Of a DNA stretch of 38,550 bases, positions 22,466 to 31,987 are shown in pieces. The DNA comes from CAXTSE01 sp035554115 (GTDB taxonomy: Bacteria > Actinomycetota > Actinomycetes > Actinomycetales > Microbacteriaceae). The DNA lies in contig DATMIW010000005.1 in assembly GCA_035554115.1 (NCBI GenBank), forward strand, positions 1 to 38,550, given 5' to 3'. The notes beneath the pieces were generated by a model, which searched no databases, was not told the DNA's origin, and saw only the letters and a program-made list of their open reading frames with translations. Made by a program: the position numbers and the translations under genes. Within the stretch, counting starts at the first letter, position 1. Each line of letters opens with the position of its first letter.

Positions 22466-23574
22466 TGATCCTCCTCGGCCAGACCCCAGCCGCGCCGCAC
22501 GAGGGCCGTGGCGAGTCCGTGCGCTACCTCGGGCAGCACCGAGACTTCGACAAAGCCAACAGCTGCTCCCGGTGAATGCTCGAGCCGGAGATCTTCGATG
22601 TTGACGCCCTCGTCACCAATTTCAGAGAGGAGGCGCGCCAACTCGCCCGGGGTGTCGTCGACTTTGATGATGAGCTGCTGAAACCGCCGTGCCGTGCCGT
22701 GCTTGCCGGGGATCCGGGCGACGCCGGCGTTCCCGGCGGCGAGCGCGGCGGCGATACCGCGCGAAGCGTCTGCGTCAGTGTCAGCGGTCGCACCCGGACG
22801 GCCAGGGGCGTCGAGTGAGGCGATCACGGCATCCAGATCGTCGCGGTAGGCGCGAAGCACCTCGGCGACGGGCGCGGCATTGGCCTCAAGAATCTGCACC
22901 CATAGCTCGGCGTCGCTTGCGGCGATGCGAGTTGTATCGCGCAGTCCCTGCCCCGCGAGAGCGATGGATGCCGTGGGCGCATCCCCGAGGCGGGCCGCCA
23001 GCAGCGAGGCCACAATCTGCGGCGCATGCGAGACGATCGCAACGCTCCGATCATGTTCCTCAGCGGTGAGCTGAACGGAAGTCGCACCCAGGGCAACCGC
23101 GAGATCTCTCACGAGGGCAATCGCATCAGGCGCGGTCTGCTCATCTGACGTGATAACCCACGGGCGCCCTTCGAACAGATCGGCGCGAGCCGACATCGCT
23201 CCCCCGCGTTCACGACCCGCCATCGGATGCGATCCCACATAGCGCTGCAGATCGCCTCCCGCGGCGCGAATCTGCTGCAGGATGCCCGTTTTGACGCTCG
23301 CAACATCGGTCACGATCGCGTGCGGGTATCGGGCGAGCTCGTCGATCACTACGGCGGCGACGGACGCCGGCGGAACGGCGACAACGATGAGCTCGGGGGT
23401 GTCTCCTGCGTCGCTGGGGCGACCCGCCCCGTAGGTGACCGCGAGATCCACAGCGGTCGAGTTCGTGTCATCCAAAACCGTGTCGACCCCGGCCTCGCGC
23501 AGAGCCAGACCCACACTCGCACCCAACAACCCCGCCCCGACGATGCGCACCGAACGCAGTCGGCTAGCTGTCAT
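22462..23574 (-). CDS. tyrA: Prephenate dehydrogenase
   Basis: The enzyme oxidises prephenate to 4-hydroxyphenylpyruvate for tyrosine synthesis. An NAD(P)-binding fold opens the protein (VRIVGAGLLGASVGLALREAG, shown here as GAGLLGASVG), followed by the substrate-binding GSHPMAGRERGG and SHAPQ segments. The last 80 residues (VDDTPGELARLLSEIGDEG) form an ACT-type regulatory domain, so feedback control by an aromatic amino acid is likely. Length is 370 residues. It overlaps the rluB gene by 11 bases and cmk by four. Confidence 0.93.
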   Translation of the reverse strand: MTASRLRSVRIVGAGLLGASVGLALREAGVDTVLDDTNSTAVDLAVTYGAGRPSDAGDTPELIVVAVPPASVAAVVIDELARYPHAIVTDVASVKTGILQQIRAAGGDLQRYVGSHPMAGRERGGAMSARADLFEGRPWVITSDEQTAPDAIALVRDLAVALGATSVQLTAEEHDRSVAIVSHAPQIVASLLAARLGDAPTASIALAGQGLRDTTRIAASDAELWVQILEANAAPVAEVLRAYRDDLDAVIASLDAPGRPGATADTDADASRGIAAALAAGNAGVARIPGKHGTARRFQQLIIKVDDTPGELARLLSEIGDEGVNIEDLRLEHSPGAAVGFVEVSVLPEVAHGLATALVRRGWGLAEEDQ

Positions 23575-24373
23575 GGGCAGAATCCTTACCTGCAGGGTCG
23601 TGGTCGGCGAGCGCGGTGGCGTTCGGAGTCCGCGCCAGCGTCAAAAGCTGGCCGAGTTCCACTGTAGTGAGGTCGCGCACGCGGCCGGTCTGCAGGGTCC
23701 CCAGTCGCAGCGGACCGAATTGGCGGCGCACCAGATCGACGACCGGGTGGCCGACGGCGGCCAGCATCCGGCGCACAATGCGGTTGCGCCCCGAGTGCAG
23801 CGTCAGTTCCACAATCGTGCGTCCGCGCGAGGGCTCGCCGACGATGCGCGCGCGGTCCGCCGCGATCGGCCCGTCGTCGAGTTCGATGCCCGTTTCGAGC
23901 TGCCGGAGCACAGCTTGCGTCACGAGGCCCTCAACAGTCGCCACATAGGTCTTGGTCACCCCAAATGACGGATGCGCGAGAACATGGGCGATCTCTCCGT
24001 CATTGGTGAGCAGAAGGAGTCCACTCGTTTCGGCATCCAATCGGCCCACATTGAAGAGCCGCTCTTCGTAGCCCGCGGTGTATTCGCGCAGATCCCGGCG
24101 ACCGTTCTCGTCGGCCAGCGAACTGACGACCCCCCGCGGTTTGTTGAGCATGATGTAGCGCTTGCCCGGATCGAGCTGGATCGAGACCCCATCGACCGCC
24201 ACCTTGTCCACCGCCGCGTCGATCCGCGACCCCAGCTCGGTGACAACCTCGCCATTGACACTGACCCGGCCCTCGACGATGTACTGCTCGCACACGCGGC
24301 GCGAAGCGACTCCCGCGGCAGCCAGAACCTTCTGCAGGCGTTCCCCGTGAGTCCCGCGCGGATCGTCGATCAT
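23564..24373 (-). CDS. rluB: 23S rRNA pseudouridine synthase (RluB family)
   Basis: The protein converts a specific uridine of 23S rRNA into pseudouridine. It has an N-terminal S4 RNA-binding domain (RLQKVLAAAGVASRR, VSVNGEVV) and the RsuA/RluB catalytic motif GRLDAETSGLLLLTNDG, with the catalytic Asp. At 269 residues the length is normal. The ATG overlaps the scpB stop as ATGA. Position after scpB is the standard actinobacterial order. Confidence 0.92.
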   Translation of the reverse strand: MIDDPRGTHGERLQKVLAAAGVASRRVCEQYIVEGRVSVNGEVVTELGSRIDAAVDKVAVDGVSIQLDPGKRYIMLNKPRGVVSSLADENGRRDLREYTAGYEERLFNVGRLDAETSGLLLLTNDGEIAHVLAHPSFGVTKTYVATVEGLVTQAVLRQLETGIELDDGPIAADRARIVGEPSRGRTIVELTLHSGRNRIVRRMLAAVGHPVVDLVRRQFGPLRLGTLQTGRVRDLTTVELGQLLTLARTPNATALADHDPAGKDSAHDS

Positions 24374-24963
24374 CGTGCGATGAGATCGTCGAAGCCGTCG
24401 GCACCATCCGACAGCAGGGGGGAGATGGGCGGCAGTTCGTCGAGAGAGTTGATGCCCAGTTGGGTCAGCAGCAGGTCCGTCGTTTCATAGTGAATGGCTC
24501 CCGTCTCGGCGTCGGTGAAAGCCTCGGTAATGAGGCCGCGGCCGACAAGAGTGCGCACCACCGAATCCACGTTCACGGCTCGGATCGAGGCGACAGAACC
24601 GCGGCTGATCGGCTGCTTGTAGGCGATCACGGCCAACGTTTCGAGCGCGGCCTGCGAGAGACGACTCGGGTTTTGCGTCTGCACAAAGTCCCTGACCACC
24701 TCGTCGTGCTCGGCACGCACATAGACGCGCCACCCGCCCCCGACTTCGCGGAGCTCGAAGCCCCGTGGTGTTCCGCCGTCGGCGGCATCGTATTCCGCAA
24801 CAAGTCGCTCGATCGACTGCCGAACCGCCGCAACAGGAGCCCCGACCGCCGTAGCGAGAGAGACGAGCGACAGCGGCTCGTCGGCCACCATAAGAATCGC
24901 CTCGAGACGCCGCTCCACATCTGCTGGAGGAACCGTGGATGTCGATGTGGCCGTATCAGTCAT
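24370..24963 (-). CDS. scpB: Segregation and condensation protein ScpB
   Basis: ScpB is a winged-helix kleisin-interacting subunit that works with ScpA and SMC to compact chromosomes. Characteristic segments are present: RRLEAILMVADEPLS at the N-terminus and LSQAALETLAVIAYKQPISR, with the second winged helix ending in YETTDLLL. The length is 197 residues. It overlaps scpA by eight bases and rluB by four. Confidence 0.93.
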   Translation of the reverse strand: MTDTATSTSTVPPADVERRLEAILMVADEPLSLVSLATAVGAPVAAVRQSIERLVAEYDAADGGTPRGFELREVGGGWRVYVRAEHDEVVRDFVQTQNPSRLSQAALETLAVIAYKQPISRGSVASIRAVNVDSVVRTLVGRGLITEAFTDAETGAIHYETTDLLLTQLGINSLDELPPISPLLSDGADGFDDLIAR

Positions 24964-25807
24964 AGTCGCCTCCGAGATGGGCCAATTGCTCGTCGCTCCA
25001 GTGCGGAGCCGTCCACCGCAGCGTCAGTTCACCCAGTGGCTCGATCTGCTCGAATGAGATTGCCGCATGGCGGTAGAGCTCAAGTACGGCAAGGAACCGA
25101 GCAACGATGACCCCGGTGACATCGGCGCCGGCGATGAGCTGACGAAAGGACATCGTCTCACTGCTGCGCAATAACGCTACGACATGCGCAGCCTGCTCGC
25201 GAATGCTGATGAGCGGCGCGTGCAGATGATCGAGGCCGACGGTCGGGATCTCGCGCGGAGTACACGCGAGCAGGGCAAGCGCGGCGAAATCGTCGAGGCT
25301 GACGGTCCACACCAGCTCGGGAGTCTGGATGCGGTGCCGCTCCTCGATACGCACCGAACGTGGATGCCGGGTCGCCTCCGCTTCGAGCCGCTCGGCGAAC
25401 CAGGCCGCCGCCTCTTTGAACGCGCGGTACTGCAACAGCCGCGCGAACAGCAGGTCCCGTGCTTCGAGCAGCGCGACATCTTCTGCGTCGACGAGTTCGC
25501 CTTGCGGCAGCAGCCCCGCGACCTTCAGGTCGAGCAGCGTGGCAGCCACGAGCAGGAATTCGCTGGCCTGGTCGAGCTCGTCTGACGAGTCGAGCTCGCG
25601 CAGGTAACTGAGAAACTCGGCGGTGACGACGCTGAGCGCAACGTCCGTAATGTCAAGGTCATGCTTGGCGATCAGCGTGACAAGCAGGTCGAAGGGGCCG
25701 TCGAAATCTCCGACCCGCAGGCGGAATCCCGCGGGCGCCGCGTCGGCGGAAGCCCCAGAAATCAGGGAGTCGACCGTCGCGTCCGCCGCATCACGCGATG
25801 GAGCCAC
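24956..25807 (-). CDS. scpA: Segregation and condensation protein ScpA
   Basis: ScpA is the kleisin that bridges the SMC heads. The N-terminal signature FDGPFDLLVTLIAKHDLDIT, the middle SEFLLVAATLLDLKVAGLLP, and the C-terminal winged helix (VTGVIVARFLAVLELYRH) are seen. The GTG start at 25807 lies within the end of parA (17 bases of overlap), and its stop is overlapped by scpB, so the two subunits are made together. Confidence 0.93.
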   Translation of the reverse strand: MAPSRDAADATVDSLISGASADAAPAGFRLRVGDFDGPFDLLVTLIAKHDLDITDVALSVVTAEFLSYLRELDSSDELDQASEFLLVAATLLDLKVAGLLPQGELVDAEDVALLEARDLLFARLLQYRAFKEAAAWFAERLEAEATRHPRSVRIEERHRIQTPELVWTVSLDDFAALALLACTPREIPTVGLDHLHAPLISIREQAAHVVALLRSSETMSFRQLIAGADVTGVIVARFLAVLELYRHAAISFEQIEPLGELTLRWTAPHWSDEQLAHLGGDYD

Positions 25808-26678
25808 GCGCGATCAGCTCTCGTGCAACCTGCCGGTAAGCCGCGGCGGCCGCGTGTTCAGGCGCGAAGGTGGCAAGCGGTTCCCCGGCGACCGAGGCAT
25901 CCGGGAACTTCACCGTGCGCCCGATAACTGACTCGAGTACCCGGTTATCGAAAGTTTCGACAACGCGCTCGAGGACTTCGCGCGAGTGCAGGGTCCGCGA
26001 GTCGTACATTGTGGCCAGAATGCCGTCGAGCACGATCGCGGGGTTGAGGCGATCGCGCACTTTCTCAATCGTCTCAACGAGAAGGGCCACACCTCGTAGC
26101 GCGAAGTACTCGCATTCAAGCGGGATCAGCACTCCGTGCGCGGCGGTGAGAGCGTTGACGGTGAGAAGGCCGAGTGACGGCTGGCAATCGATGAGGATCA
26201 CGTCGTAGTCGTTCATGACCGGCCGCAGAACCCGCGCCAAAATCTGCTCGCGCGCCACCTCATTGACCAGATGCACCTCGGCCGCCGAGAGGTCGATATT
26301 GGCCGGGATCACATCGAGACCGGGCGTGCTCGTCTCGTGAATCGCCGCCGCCGTGTCTTTCGCCGAGCCGAGAAGCAGGTCGTAGATAGTCGTGACGTCG
26401 TGCGTGGGAACCCCGAGACCGGCACTCAGCGCACCTTGGGGGTCGAAGTCGATCGCCAGCACCCGACGGCCGTATTGCGTGAGGCTCGCGCCCAGGTTGA
26501 TCGTCGTCGTGGTTTTGCCGACTCCACCTTTTTGATTGCAGAGCGCAATCACACGCGCCGGCCCGTGAGACTTCAGGGCACGTGGTTCCGGGAAGTCGCG
26601 AAGAGGTCGGCCGGTGGGCCCGAGCTTCGGTTTTTCCAAACCCGGTAGCTCGGTGACGTCCTCCCGATGCGCTGACAT
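25791..26678 (-). CDS. parA: ParA/Soj-type ATPase
   Basis: This 295-residue ParA-family ATPase carries the deviant Walker A KGGVGKTTT, plus DFDPQGALS and the LIDCQPSLG Walker B. It is linked to scpAB rather than to a parB gene, so it is the conserved scp-linked ParA paralogue rather than the origin-partition protein or a plasmid gene. No strong ribosome-binding site precedes the ATG at 26678. The 84-base gap upstream holds a partial dyad (26748-26763). Confidence 0.9.
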   Translation of the reverse strand: MSAHREDVTELPGLEKPKLGPTGRPLRDFPEPRALKSHGPARVIALCNQKGGVGKTTTTINLGASLTQYGRRVLAIDFDPQGALSAGLGVPTHDVTTIYDLLLGSAKDTAAAIHETSTPGLDVIPANIDLSAAEVHLVNEVAREQILARVLRPVMNDYDVILIDCQPSLGLLTVNALTAAHGVLIPLECEYFALRGVALLVETIEKVRDRLNPAIVLDGILATMYDSRTLHSREVLERVVETFDNRVLESVIGRTVKFPDASVAGEPLATFAPEHAAAAAYRQVARELIARGSIA

Positions 26679-26762
26679 GGGGTGAGCTTACGACGCAGTT
26701 TGGACAGCATCGGGACGCACGCGCCCGATAGCGACGGGTTCACATCGACCTCTAGTTGAAGG

Positions 26763-27743
26763 TTAAGACCCTCGATCTGCGCGCCGCGCCCGAGGATGCG
26801 CCGTCACATAGACATCGCGCAGCGCATCGGCGGTGACACGGGTGTAGATCTGGGTCGTCGCGACGCTCGCGTGACCCAGGAGTTCCTGCACCACGCGGAC
26901 ATCCGCACCCCCCTGCAGCAAATGAGTCGCAAAGGAATGCCGAAAAGTGTGCGGCGACACCGCCACACGCAGATCAGCGCGCTCAGCAGCCGCTCGAATG
27001 ATCAACCACGAATTCTGGCGTGACAGTCGCGCGCCCCGAGCTCCGAGGAACAGCGCGGGCGTCGCCCGGCCACGGGACGACAGCACGGGTCGCGCCCGGA
27101 CCAGGTAGGCATCCAGAGCGGAACGGGCGTAGCTGCCCACCGGAACAATGCGTTGTTTGCCCCCCTTGCCGAACAGGCGCACCATGTCCGCGACGCCCGT
27201 ACCGTCGTCACCAACAATGTCGTCGAGGTTGAGAGCAACAACTTCAGAGATGCGCGCTCCCGTGGCATAGAGAAGCTCGAGCAGAGCTGCGTCTCGGAGC
27301 TCTGTCGGCTCATCTCCCCCGCTTGTCGCGAGCAGGGCCGCTATCTGCTCGATCGTGAGAGCTTTCGGCAGTCGCTGCGGGGCTTTGGGCGGGTGCGACT
27401 GCGCTGTCGGATCGGAGGACAGCATCCCCTCGTCCACAAGGAATCGCGCAAAACCGCGAATCGACGACAAGGTGCGGGCGAGGGATGTTGCGGCGAGCGG
27501 GCTCGGACGTTCCCGAAGGGAGCGAAGGTAGTCAGTGACGGTGTCAGTCGTAACGTCGGAGCGCTCACCCGGCTGCGCCGTCAGATAGGCGAGAAACCCC
27601 TCAAGGTCACGGCGATATGCCGACACGGTGTTGTGCGAACGCCCACGTTCAATGGCAACGTGCCGCAAGTAGCGATCGAGCTGATGGGTCAGCTCGGTGT
27701 CGGGCCTATCCGGCTCGGTGGGCACATCAGGCTCGTCTGGCAC
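26763..27743 (-). CDS. xerD: Tyrosine recombinase XerD
   Basis: XerD with XerC resolves chromosome dimers at dif. The N-terminal SAM-like domain (RYLRHVAIERGRSHNTVSAY) and the catalytic residues (Arg in TGARISEV, HTFRHS, LLGHASVATTQIYTRV with the nucleophilic Tyr) are all present. The length is 326 residues because of a roughly 18-residue Pro/Glu/Asp-rich extension coded by an 18-base tandem repeat at the start (27720-27755), so the exact start is uncertain. The GTG at 27743 follows the NUDIX stop by one base. It is chromosomal, not the element's integrase. Confidence 0.93.
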   Translation of the reverse strand: MPDEPDVPTEPDRPDTELTHQLDRYLRHVAIERGRSHNTVSAYRRDLEGFLAYLTAQPGERSDVTTDTVTDYLRSLRERPSPLAATSLARTLSSIRGFARFLVDEGMLSSDPTAQSHPPKAPQRLPKALTIEQIAALLATSGGDEPTELRDAALLELLYATGARISEVVALNLDDIVGDDGTGVADMVRLFGKGGKQRIVPVGSYARSALDAYLVRARPVLSSRGRATPALFLGARGARLSRQNSWLIIRAAAERADLRVAVSPHTFRHSFATHLLQGGADVRVVQELLGHASVATTQIYTRVTADALRDVYVTAHPRARRADRGS

Positions 27744-27744
27744 A

Positions 27745-28320
27745 TCAGGCTCGTTTGGCGAGGGCGCTCAAAATCGCGATTATCAGGATGCCGTTCGCCA
27801 CTCGGCCCTCGAGAACCGCCGCACGCGCCTCATCGAGGGTTACCCACAGCAGCTCGATCTCTGCCTCCTCGTCGGTGCGCTCATGCACCGTCGGCGCGGC
27901 GCGCAGTCCTCTCGCCTCGAACAGGTGGATGACTTCCGAACTTCCTCCGGGCGAGGGAGCGATCCGCATCGGCGCGCTCCACTCCTCGGCAATCAGGTCG
28001 GTTTCTTCCGCCAACTCCCGCTGCGCGGCGAGCAATGGCTCCTCCCCTTCGACGTCGAGGAGGCCTGCGGGGATCTCCCAGTCGCGCGTGCCGATCGGGT
28101 GCCGGTACTGGTTGATGAGCAGCACCCGATCGTGCTCATCGAAGACCAGCACGGCGACGGCGCCCGGATGTTCGGTGTATTCGCGAACAATCGTGTCGTC
28201 ATGGAAGGTGGCCGACTCTCGCACGACATTCCAGACCCGACCCGTGAAGACTGTTTCGCGCTCCGTGACATCAGCCGGATCAAAACGATCGCCCCAATCG
28301 CCGGAATCGGTGAGGTTCAT
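27745..28320 (-). CDS. NUDIX hydrolase, ADP-ribose pyrophosphatase-like
   Basis: The protein has 191 residues and the Nudix box GLLDVEGEEPLLAAQRELAEET, read here as G-x5-E then RELAEET, preceded by QYRHPIGTRDWEIPAG, which is typical of ADP-ribose diphosphatases. It would hydrolyse ADP-ribose or a related nucleoside diphosphate in the cytoplasm. The ribosome-binding site (GGAG) lies inside the 3' arm of the hairpin at 28326-28380, so initiation may be restricted. It is followed by xerD with one base between. Confidence 0.9.
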   Translation of the reverse strand: MNLTDSGDWGDRFDPADVTERETVFTGRVWNVVRESATFHDDTIVREYTEHPGAVAVLVFDEHDRVLLINQYRHPIGTRDWEIPAGLLDVEGEEPLLAAQRELAEETDLIAEEWSAPMRIAPSPGGSSEVIHLFEARGLRAAPTVHERTDEEAEIELLWVTLDEARAAVLEGRVANGILIIAILSALAKRA

Positions 28321-28325
28321 GGCGA

Positions 28326-28380
28326 CGGCTCCGTGACAGTAGGACTGGGCGGGTAGGCCCAGGCTACCGTCACGGAGCCG
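28326..28380 (-). terminator. Long hairpin: terminator of the beta-propeller gene that covers the NUDIX ribosome-binding site
   Basis: CGGCTCCGTGAC (28326-28337) and GTCACGGAGCCG (28369-28380) form a perfect 12-base-pair stem, extended by TAG/CTA and CTGGGC/GCCCAG pairing to about 21 pairs. It begins 14 bases after the stop of the upstream gene and ends five bases before the NUDIX ATG, so it could serve both as terminator and as a translational block. Confidence 0.7.
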
Positions 28381-28393
28381 CGCGTGATTGCTG

Positions 28394-30175
28394 CTACTTC
28401 ACGCCGAGAAGCGTGACCTCGTCTTTGCTGTCATTCAACACGGCGAGATACTGACCGATCTGGGTGATCTCCTCGTCATCGTCGTAGTCGAAGCTCCAGA
28501 TGTCGCCATCTTCTGTCGGCTTGTACGCCGACAGTTCACCGTCGCCGGCGAGATAGAACTGCGAGCTGCCCGTGAACGACGAGGAGGCATCCGACTTCTC
28601 GGAGTAGACCTCTTCGCCCGACCCGAGGTTCACGACGGTAATGCCCTTCTCGGTTCCGAGCACCACGGCACCCGCCGCGACGTCGACGTACAAGAACTCA
28701 TCGTCGTAGGTGTCTTTCCAGACCTCTTCGCCGTTTGACACGTTGAGTCGCTGCAGGGACTCGTACGCATCGTCACCCGTGCTGTCGGCAATGAAGATCT
28801 CGTTATCGGTGACCCATGCGTCGTCAGCGTCAACCGACTTTTTCCACACGCTCTTGCCCTGGGTGTTGATGCCGTCGACCTCGACCGAGTCGCCGTCCTC
28901 GGAATATTCAAGACGGATGAGCTGGTCACCCACGAAGGCGTACTCGACATCGCTTCCGAGGTCGTCCCCGAAATCGGCCTCCTTGCCCGTGGCAAGGTCG
29001 TAGACGGCGCCCTCTTTGTCCGAATCGCTCGGTGTGACAGCGACGAACTTTCCGAGGGCGTATCCGGTGTACCCCTCGACATCGGTCTCCCACCGGGCGT
29101 CATCGTCGAGATTGCCTGGGTTGAGCGATGACATCGTGCTGTCGCCTGCATCCCCGTCATCGGTGATCTCGGTCTCGATCACGACAACCTGCCCGTTGGC
29201 GTCGAACGCCGTGGCGAAGGAGTCAAACTTGGCCTGCGAGACGCGCTTTCCCGATGACAGGTCGACTGTGGTCACCGTCGACTCCGCACCTCCGTCGTCC
29301 GTCTGGTGCGCCGCCACGACTCCGAGGTAGTTCGTGCCCTCGATGGCGAAAGCGTCGACGATGCTCTCGAAGGTGACCTTCTTGTCGAGCTTGCTGATGT
29401 CGATCGTCCAGATCTCGTCACCGGACTTCGCATCCACGAGAGCCAGCGTCGGGGTGAAGTCAGGCTCAACCGGCTTCTCGGCCTGGCTGGTGCCGGCTTC
29501 GTCTCCATTGCGTCCGTCACTGAACCCGTCATAGAAGCCGGCGTAGTTCTCGTAGTCGTAGTCGTCATACGACCCGTCGAACGGCCAGTAGTCCTCGGTG
29601 TCCGGGTACTCGGTGGACGAGAGGTCCTGCAGATACGCATCGACCGCGGCCGCGTACTCTGTACCGGCGTCAAATCCCTGGTCGTAGTCGTCGTCGTAGC
29701 CCTCGTACCAGCTGCTGCCGCCGCTGCTCTGAGACGAGGTATCAAACGACGGGACGACGAGAATCTTCCCAGAGCCGATCGGAATGAACTGGGCACCCGA
29801 AACAGAGTCTCCATCGTTCCCTGCTGTGTAGTCATAGGTCCACAGCTCGTCGGGCTCTTCTGTCAGGTCTTTGACAAGCACCTGAGTCGACGACTTCGGC
29901 GCGAACAGCGGCACGACCACAAGAACCGCCACGAGCACGAGCGCGATGACAACGACAATTGCGCCTCCGATGATGCCCAACAGCACCGGAAGCTTGAGGC
30001 CTGAACGCGCAGGCAACTCCGCCGTTGGGGCCGGGTCGACCGTCGGGTTCGTCTCTGCCGTCGGGGTTGAGTCGGCTGGGGTCGCGTCGGATGCCGGGGC
30101 TGCCGCGTCTGCCGGCTCCGATGCGGGTGTCGAGGGGGTTTCTGGCGTGTCAGTCACGTGTGACTCCATATTCAC
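28394..30175 (-). CDS. Membrane-anchored beta-propeller (PQQ-like) protein
   Basis: This 593-residue protein has a Thr/Pro/Ala-rich cytoplasmic stretch (about 1-55), one membrane helix (about 60-90, VLLGIIGGAIVVVIALVLVA) and a long outer domain. The outer domain has an Asp/Tyr-rich linker (about 150-225) and repeated beta motifs with DxxSGEEVW/DAKSGDEIW-like turns (about 240-590), typical of PQQ-like/BamB-type propellers. Function is unknown; such proteins often bind or scaffold partners at the cell surface. The start could instead be the ATG two codons later (30169). It has its own terminator and lies 105 bases after pyrG. Confidence 0.75.
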   Translation of the reverse strand: MNMESHVTDTPETPSTPASEPADAAAPASDATPADSTPTAETNPTVDPAPTAELPARSGLKLPVLLGIIGGAIVVVIALVLVAVLVVVPLFAPKSSTQVLVKDLTEEPDELWTYDYTAGNDGDSVSGAQFIPIGSGKILVVPSFDTSSQSSGGSSWYEGYDDDYDQGFDAGTEYAAAVDAYLQDLSSTEYPDTEDYWPFDGSYDDYDYENYAGFYDGFSDGRNGDEAGTSQAEKPVEPDFTPTLALVDAKSGDEIWTIDISKLDKKVTFESIVDAFAIEGTNYLGVVAAHQTDDGGAESTVTTVDLSSGKRVSQAKFDSFATAFDANGQVVVIETEITDDGDAGDSTMSSLNPGNLDDDARWETDVEGYTGYALGKFVAVTPSDSDKEGAVYDLATGKEADFGDDLGSDVEYAFVGDQLIRLEYSEDGDSVEVDGINTQGKSVWKKSVDADDAWVTDNEIFIADSTGDDAYESLQRLNVSNGEEVWKDTYDDEFLYVDVAAGAVVLGTEKGITVVNLGSGEEVYSEKSDASSSFTGSSQFYLAGDGELSAYKPTEDGDIWSFDYDDDEEITQIGQYLAVLNDSKDEVTLLGVK

Positions 30176-30280
30176 TCGGTACGTGCAAGAGCGGCGGACC
30201 GTGTGCTGTGATCCGAACCGTGGCCAGCCTAGCGAAATCTGAGCGTCAGTTAGAAAGTCCCGGGGCTAAGCGTCCCCGGG

Positions 30281-31981
<1,701 letters not shown>

Positions 31982-31987
31982 GGGGTT

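Noticed and set aside
25791..26678. ParA as a plasmid partition gene
   Set aside because: It overlaps scpA in the conserved chromosomal order and has no parB neighbour.
26763..27743. XerD as the integrase of a second element
   Set aside because: It is the housekeeping xerD in its usual place beside parA and scpAB, and no element surrounds it.
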